Below, piece after piece: positions 59,324 through 64,000 of a DNA stretch of 64,000 nt. The notes under the pieces are model-generated. The model was not told the origin of the DNA. It did no database searches and saw only the letters and a list, made by a program, of their open reading frames with translations. This DNA is from Fimenecus sp051881435 (GTDB lineage Bacteria; Bacillota; Clostridia; Oscillospirales; Acutalibacteraceae), in NCBI GenBank assembly GCA_051881435.1, contig JBJEPW010000009.1, forward strand, positions 1-64,000. Direction: 5' to 3'. The first letter of the stretch is position 1; every line of letters begins with the position of its first letter. The position numbers and the translations under genes were made by a program.

Positions 59324-61377
59324 CTCTTGCAAAAACCGCAGGCTTTTGTTTCGGCGTAAACCGTGCCGTTACAATGCTTTATGACCTTGTGAACGACGGC
59401 GTAAAGGTTTCAACGCTGGGACCCATTATACACAATCCGCAGGTTATCTCGGATTTGGAGAGCCGCGGAGTAAAAATACTGGAAAGCGCCGAAAGTGCTT
59501 CTCATGACACAAAAATCGTTATCCGCACTCACGGTGTGGAAAAAGATGTTTTGTCATTTTGCGAAGAAAAGCATTTTGATTATATCGACGCCACTTGCCC
59601 ATTTGTGAAGAAGATACACAAAATCGTTAATGAAAACTCAAAGCCCGATTTGCCTGTTTTAATTGCGGGGGATAAAAACCATCCTGAGGTTGTGGGCATT
59701 AAAAGCTATTGTAAGGGCAAATGCTATGTGTTTAATTCCGCAGCGGAACTTGACAATATTTTCAATAATGTTGATTTTGATAAAAAAAGTCCCTTTATTG
59801 TCGTTTCCCAAACAACTTTCAGCACAAAAGAATGGGAAAAATGTGTAAAAAAAATAAAATTACTATATACAAATGCATTTATTTTTGATACAATATGTAA
59901 TGCGACCGAAGAAAGACAGGCAGAAGCCTTGTTATTATCTCAAAAAAATGATATAATGATAATAATAGGCGGTAGGACAAGCTCAAATACGGCAAAGCTC
60001 AAAGCCGTTTGTGAGCCAAACTGCCCGACTTATTTGATTGAAACCGCAAAAGAACTTTTGGACATAGACTTTTGCGGCGTCAACTCAATAGGCGTTACTG
60101 CGGGTGCTTCAACACCTGACGGTATAATTAAGGAGGTACTAAAAACCATGTCCGAAATTTTAGAAAATGTAAACCCGATCGACGAGAGCGTCAATGCGGT
60201 ATCAAGTGAAAAGGAGGAAACCGCAGGCTTTGCCGAGATGCTTGAGGAATCGTTAAATAATATGAGCTCCGATCAGAATGTTGTCGGAACCGTTGTCGGC
60301 TTTACAGCAACTGAGATTCAGGTTGAAATTGCCGGCAGAAAGCACGCAGGCTATGTTCCCTTTGATGAGTACAGTGATGACCCGTCTGCCGACCCCAAAG
60401 CAGAGCTTAAAATCGGCGATGAGTTAAAGCTTCGTATCATGAAAACCAACGATATGGAGGGCACAATCAAACTTTCAAAGCGCCTTTATGACAGAGGTGC
60501 TGTTTGGGAGGCTCTTGAAGCTGACGACACAGTTCACGAGGGCGTTGTAACAGGTATAGCAGGCGATAACAAGGGCTTGTTCGTACAGAGCGGCGGAATT
60601 AAGGTGTTTATTCCTGCTTCACTTGCAAAGGCAAGAAGAAGCGATTCTCTTGAAGATATGCTCAAAACAAAGGTAGAATTCAAGATTATCGAAGTTAACA
60701 AGCAGAGAAGAAAGGTTGTAGGCTCAATCCGTGAGGTTGTTGCCGCAAAGCGCAAAGAGGTTGAGGACGCATTCTGGGCAAATGTTGCTGAGGGTAATGT
60801 TTATACAGGTACAGTCAGAAGCCTTACAAACTACGGCGCATTCGTAGATTTGGGCGGCGTTGACGGTATGATACATATTTCTGAGCTTTCCTGGACAAGA
60901 ATCAAGCACCCGTCAGAGGTTGTCAAGGTCGGCGATACCGTTGAGGTATATGTAAAAGAGCTTGACAGAGAAAACAAGAAGATTTCTCTCGGCTATAAAA
61001 AGGTAGAGGACAATCCCTGGGAGATTTTAAAGCGTGATTATCCTGTTGACAGCGAGGTTGAATGTCAGATTGTAAGCCTTACGTCCTTCGGCGCATTCGC
61101 ACGCATTATCCCCGGCGTTGACGGCCTTATCCATATTTCACAGATTTCATATAAGCACATCGGCACTCCTGCCGAGGCTCTTAAAGTCGGTGATGTAGTT
61201 AAGGCAAAGATTATGGAAATTGATTTCGATAAGAAGAGAGTAAGTCTTTCCATAAAGGCTCTCCTTGATCCTCCCGCAGCGGAAGAAGCAGTTGAGGCTC
61301 CCATAGAAGAGCCTGTTGCTGAGGAAACTCCCGTTGAAGAGGCTCCCGCAGAGGAAACAGCTCCCGTTGAGGAATAA
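59314..61377 (+). CDS. ispH/rpsA: HMBPP reductase fused to ribosomal protein S1
   Basis: This is a 687-residue fusion. Residues 1-277 are IspH (LytB), the [4Fe-4S] enzyme that makes IPP and DMAPP in the MEP pathway, with cysteines in AGFCFGVNRAV, DATCPFVKK and ICNATEERQ. Residues 290-650 hold four S1 RNA-binding repeats, the last two with YGAFVDLGGVDGMIHISEL and FGAFARIIPGVDGLIHISQ, followed by an acidic tail. The fusion is known in Clostridia. The start is GTG after GGGAGG. An internal AAGGAGG (60130-60136) before an in-frame ATG at 60148 could also yield S1 alone. Confidence 0.96.
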   Translation: MQITLAKTAGFCFGVNRAVTMLYDLVNDGVKVSTLGPIIHNPQVISDLESRGVKILESAESASHDTKIVIRTHGVEKDVLSFCEEKHFDYIDATCPFVKKIHKIVNENSKPDLPVLIAGDKNHPEVVGIKSYCKGKCYVFNSAAELDNIFNNVDFDKKSPFIVVSQTTFSTKEWEKCVKKIKLLYTNAFIFDTICNATEERQAEALLLSQKNDIMIIIGGRTSSNTAKLKAVCEPNCPTYLIETAKELLDIDFCGVNSIGVTAGASTPDGIIKEVLKTMSEILENVNPIDESVNAVSSEKEETAGFAEMLEESLNNMSSDQNVVGTVVGFTATEIQVEIAGRKHAGYVPFDEYSDDPSADPKAELKIGDELKLRIMKTNDMEGTIKLSKRLYDRGAVWEALEADDTVHEGVVTGIAGDNKGLFVQSGGIKVFIPASLAKARRSDSLEDMLKTKVEFKIIEVNKQRRKVVGSIREVVAAKRKEVEDAFWANVAEGNVYTGTVRSLTNYGAFVDLGGVDGMIHISELSWTRIKHPSEVVKVGDTVEVYVKELDRENKKISLGYKKVEDNPWEILKRDYPVDSEVECQIVSLTSFGAFARIIPGVDGLIHISQISYKHIGTPAEALKVGDVVKAKIMEIDFDKKRVSLSIKALLDPPAAEEAVEAPIEEPVAEETPVEEAPAEETAPVEE

Positions 61378-61418
61378 TTCCAATAATAAACGGCATTAGG
61401 CCGAAACAGCAATATTGC

Positions 61419-61454
61419 AGGTCAGATGGTGCCAAGCATCGTCTGACCTTTTTT
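61419..61454 (+). terminator. Terminator of the cmk-plsC-ispH/rpsA operon
   Basis: AGGTCAGA pairs with TCTGACCT around a 15-base loop containing GATG/CATC-type pairs, followed by T5-6. Confidence 0.88.
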
Positions 61455-61469
61455 AATGAGGTGTTAATT

Positions 61470-63200
61470 ATGAAAAAGGGAATAGCAGTTTTATCAGGTC
61501 TTACAGCGGCGGCAGGTGCGGCTTTGGGTACCGCGGCAGTTTATTGCAAGAAAAAAGATATATGCCCGCGCTGTGAAATCAAAAAAGCGATTGCAAAAAC
61601 GCAAATTCATTATACAAAGGACGAATTGTATAATAACGGCACTTGTCTTGTGCCGCCAATGGGCTGGTCCAGCTGGAATATATTCAGAAATAAAATTGAT
61701 GAAAATATTATTTTAGGCATAGCAAAGGCTGTAAAAGAAAGCGGACTTGCTGATGCAGGATATGTCTATATCAATCTTGACGATTGCTGGCAGTCCTCAA
61801 TGCGTGATGAAAACGGTAAATTGCAGGGGGACTTAACTACTTTCCCTCACGGTATAAAGTGGCTTGTGGAGGAGGTAAATAAGCTGGGCTTAAAGCTTGG
61901 TATTTATTCCTCAAACGGTACGCTTACCTGCGAGGATTTACCTGCGTCGCTTTATAAGGAACGCATTGATGCCGAAACCTTTGCAGAGTGGGGCGTGGAG
62001 TATTTTAAATATGACTTTTGCCATAATGTACCCCTGCCCACAGCGGCACCGTATATTGACAGCATAACCGTCGGCGGCGGAGCTATTGAGGGTGAAACCG
62101 TATATCCCGCGTCGGGTGCGGTTTTGTCAGGCGAGGCGAAGCTTGTCAATGAATCCAACGGAAATTCTTATGTAAAGGGCTTGTGCAGTGCCATAGGTGC
62201 AGTGGAATTTACGGGAGTTTCAGTGCCCGAGGACGGCGAATATGTTTTGACTGTTGTAATGCGTAAAAGCGACAGTGATGAAAAATTCTGCGTTCTTACC
62301 GTGAACGGCATGGATAAATACGAATTGCTTATTCCCGAAACAAAGGCATTTTCCCGCGAGGGCAGACAACAGCTTATAGTAAAGCTTAAAAAAGGTGAAA
62401 ATACCGTAAAAATTACCAATCCCGTGGGTTCACCGATGGATAGCGCCGCAATGCAGTATGAAAAGATGGGCAGAGAATTAAAGCGCGCAACGAAACTTTA
62501 TGCGGAGAAAAACAACTGCCCTGAAAAACCCATACTTTTCTCAATCTGTGAATGGGGCAAAAATCAGCCGTGGAAATGGGGCGGAAAAGCGGGTAACATT
62601 TGGCGCACCACGCCTGACATTGCCGCGTTCTGGGCTTCGGTTGTAGGAATTTATGAGGTGAACGTACGGCTTAATAAGCACGCACAGCCCGGCGCATTTA
62701 ATGACCCCGATATGCTTGAAGTTGGCAACGGAAAACTCACATATGAGGAGAATAAGTCTCACTTTACCTTGTGGGCAATGATGGCATCTCCCCTTATTCT
62801 CGGCAATGACATAAGAGATTTTATTAAGGACGACGAAATGGTGGATTCCGACAACAAAATTCTTAAAATTCTCACAAATAAAGATGTTATTGATATTGAC
62901 CAGGATAAATTGGGTGTTCAGTGCGTAAGAATTAAAACAAACGGATTGACTGATGTGCTCGTAAAGCCCTTGGAAAACAACGAGGCGGCAGTTTGCTTCT
63001 TCAATAAGGGTCCCGTCAAGGTAAATATGAGCTGTAATGTTTCCGATTTGCACAATGTGGTTGAGGTAACCTTGCCGAAAACCGAAAAATACACCTGCAA
63101 GGAGCTTTGGGACAAAACCGAAGAAACCGTAACAGACAGCATTTCGGCAGAGGTTGAGTCACACGGCGTTAAGATTTTCAGAGTGTCGGCGGTACAGTAA
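61470..63200 (+). CDS. GH27-type alpha-galactosidase-like enzyme with inserted domain
   Basis: This 576-residue protein has an N-terminal hydrophobic signal/anchor (residues 2-24). The GH27 barrel begins at PPMGWSSWN and INLDDCWQ, with the nucleophile Asp at about residue 182 in YFKYDFCHN. A beta-rich domain of about 130 residues, resembling a CBM35-type module, is inserted in the barrel (about 190-325). The barrel then resumes at KPILFSICEWG, GAFNDPDMLEVGNG (acid/base Asp), and a C-terminal beta domain follows. It starts right after a terminator, with no clear own promoter. Alpha-galactosidase or N-acetylgalactosaminidase specificity cannot be decided. Confidence 0.87.
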   Translation: MKKGIAVLSGLTAAAGAALGTAAVYCKKKDICPRCEIKKAIAKTQIHYTKDELYNNGTCLVPPMGWSSWNIFRNKIDENIILGIAKAVKESGLADAGYVYINLDDCWQSSMRDENGKLQGDLTTFPHGIKWLVEEVNKLGLKLGIYSSNGTLTCEDLPASLYKERIDAETFAEWGVEYFKYDFCHNVPLPTAAPYIDSITVGGGAIEGETVYPASGAVLSGEAKLVNESNGNSYVKGLCSAIGAVEFTGVSVPEDGEYVLTVVMRKSDSDEKFCVLTVNGMDKYELLIPETKAFSREGRQQLIVKLKKGENTVKITNPVGSPMDSAAMQYEKMGRELKRATKLYAEKNNCPEKPILFSICEWGKNQPWKWGGKAGNIWRTTPDIAAFWASVVGIYEVNVRLNKHAQPGAFNDPDMLEVGNGKLTYEENKSHFTLWAMMASPLILGNDIRDFIKDDEMVDSDNKILKILTNKDVIDIDQDKLGVQCVRIKTNGLTDVLVKPLENNEAAVCFFNKGPVKVNMSCNVSDLHNVVEVTLPKTEKYTCKELWDKTEETVTDSISAEVESHGVKIFRVSAVQ

Positions 63201-63572
63201 TTTATCCTTAATATCAAATACTAAAAAGACAATAATTGATAAAAAGTACCAGCATATTGAAAACGGCAGGGAAATTTGCCCAAACAGATTTAAAGGAACA
63301 TCTGAATAATCCCAAACATCTAACAGGAAAATTCTGTTAACAATAATTCCCACCGTTAATTCAAGCAAAGTAATCGTTGCGCTTCCTGCGGCGGCTCTTA
63401 TGAATATTGAGGTACATTTAAGCGCTTCGTTTATTAAATACAACGACAGCAGAGCAGATCCTCCCGTTATAATCATTGACCAGTGAGTATAGCCGCGAAA
63501 AAGTATTTCAATAAGACCGTAGCCTATTCCTCCCGCAATAAAAAGTATTAAATATGTTGTAGTTTTTTTCAT
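63159..63572 (-). CDS. CmpB-like putative ABC-transporter membrane protein
   Basis: The 137-residue protein has four transmembrane helices and resembles the ABC_trans_CmpB family (GYGLIEILFRGYTHWSM; VNRIFLLDVWDYSDVPLN). Function unknown. Its 3' end overlaps the GH27 gene by 42 bp in antisense orientation, an unusual convergent overlap. No obvious terminator lies in that overlap. Confidence 0.72.
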   Translation of the reverse strand: MKKTTTYLILFIAGGIGYGLIEILFRGYTHWSMIITGGSALLSLYLINEALKCTSIFIRAAAGSATITLLELTVGIIVNRIFLLDVWDYSDVPLNLFGQISLPFSICWYFLSIIVFLVFDIKDKLLYRRHSENLNAV

Positions 63573-63646
63573 AAAATATCACCCTGATACATTATTCCCC
63601 AAAGCACATTTTCTTATTATTTCATAAAATGTACGGGGTGATATTT

Positions 63647-64000
63647 GTGAAAAGTAATTTTTCCCGCAAAAGGAATAAAAAACCGTTTATTGCTTTTCTT
63701 TGCGTGTTTTTATCGCTGCTTACGGTGTTTGTTTATGTATTTGAAGTCAGAGCCTTGCCCGTGATAAAAGAGGTTGCGGCGTCGCAGGCGGAAAATGTTG
63801 CTACAAATGTAATCGAAAACGCTATAATTCAGGTTCTGGAGGAAAACCATGTTACATATTCCTCACTTGTCGATGTTGAAAAGGACTCCTCCGGCAGAAT
63901 AACCGCCATTAAAGCCGATACGGTTGAGATGAATATCTTAAAAAGTAAAATCAGTAGTGAGGTTTCAAAGAAAATCCTTGAAATGGACAGCCGCGAAATA
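63647..64000 (+). CDS. yunB: Sporulation protein YunB, partial (cut by window end)
   Basis: The first 118 residues are present. A basic N-terminus leads into a transmembrane segment (residues 14-32), then the YunB pattern: RALPVIKEVAASQAENVATN, the VIENAI segment and DVEKDSSGRITAIKADTVEMN (LPVIKEVAASQAEN diagnostic). In Bacillus it is a sigma-E-controlled gene needed for spore development. The start is GTG with GGGGTGA as SD. A CATAAAAT at 63622-63629 could be part of a sigma-E -10 box. Confidence 0.85.
   Translation, partial: MKSNFSRKRNKKPFIAFLCVFLSLLTVFVYVFEVRALPVIKEVAASQAENVATNVIENAIIQVLEENHVTYSSLVDVEKDSSGRITAIKADTVEMNILKSKISSEVSKKILEMDSREI

Overview
This 64 kb window is ordinary, densely packed chromosome from an endospore-forming, anaerobic Clostridia-type Firmicute. 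My guess is the Oscillospirales/Ruminococcaceae side, and that placement is inference. The evidence is: spore genes (bofA, spoIIR, yunB); the clostridial IspH-S1 fusion; a split transketolase; a decarboxylating sodium pump; flavin/iron-sulfur redox complexes in place of respiratory ones; SD sequences of the GGAGG type; and frequent GTG/TTG starts. I see no phage, insertion sequence, CRISPR array or rRNA. Base composition and codon use look even throughout.

Layout. 0-4 kb: gdhA (minus), then tsaE-tsaB-rpiB and upp. 4-6 kb: a Gfo/Idh oxidoreductase and an SCP2-domain protein (minus). 6-14.5 kb: a lipase-like hydrolase, then miaB, a RicA/YlbF-like protein with a cysteine tail, mutS, mutL and miaA (tRNA modification and mismatch repair). 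14.5-19.4 kb: a division cluster (HlyD-like protein, yggS, sepF, divIVA, lspA, rluD-type synthase). 19.4-22 kb: a HAD phosphatase and two-gene transketolase. 22-25.3 kb: a secreted phosphoesterase/beta-propeller protein, a small membrane protein and a PHP protein. 25.5-30.4 kb: a three-gene NuoE/NuoF/GltD-like complex that best fits the Stn-type electron-bifurcating transhydrogenases. 30.5-33.4 kb: metF followed by an unexplained DUF5685/J-like/membrane-protein cassette. 33.6 kb: tRNA-Leu. 33.9-37.6 kb: a membrane M28 peptidase, a GPH sugar symporter and sfsA. 37.6-41 kb: a complete Na+-pumping oxaloacetate decarboxylase operon (minus). 41-44 kb: an enoate-reductase-type flavoenzyme and a two-piece TSUP transporter (minus). 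44-48.1 kb: small and hypothetical genes, tRNA-Val and bofA. 48.1-48.5 kb: a 6S RNA followed by a second folded RNA and a terminator. 48.5-53.2 kb: spoIIR, a glycerophosphodiesterase, a GH20 hexosaminidase and a Na/Pi symporter. 53.3-61.4 kb: ackA (minus), tmcAL, an RpiR regulator, a YhiN flavoprotein, and cmk-plsC-ispH/rpsA. 61.5-64 kb: a GH27 enzyme, a CmpB-like membrane protein and the start of yunB.

Together the genes suggest a fermenter that assimilates nitrogen through glutamate dehydrogenase, makes ATP through acetate kinase, balances NADPH, NADH and ferredoxin by flavin bifurcation, and runs a sodium cycle (oxaloacetate decarboxylase charging; sugar and phosphate symporters spending). 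It also scavenges host or cell-wall glycans (GH20, GH27). The least explained pieces are the RNA element at 48.38-48.48 kb, the cysteine-rich DUF5685/J-like cassette, and several compact regulatory arrangements: a shared -10 box between ackA and tmcAL, a shared palindromic ribosome-binding site at 44.05 kb, a terminator interlocked with a promoter at 22.1 kb, and a leader hairpin on gdhA.
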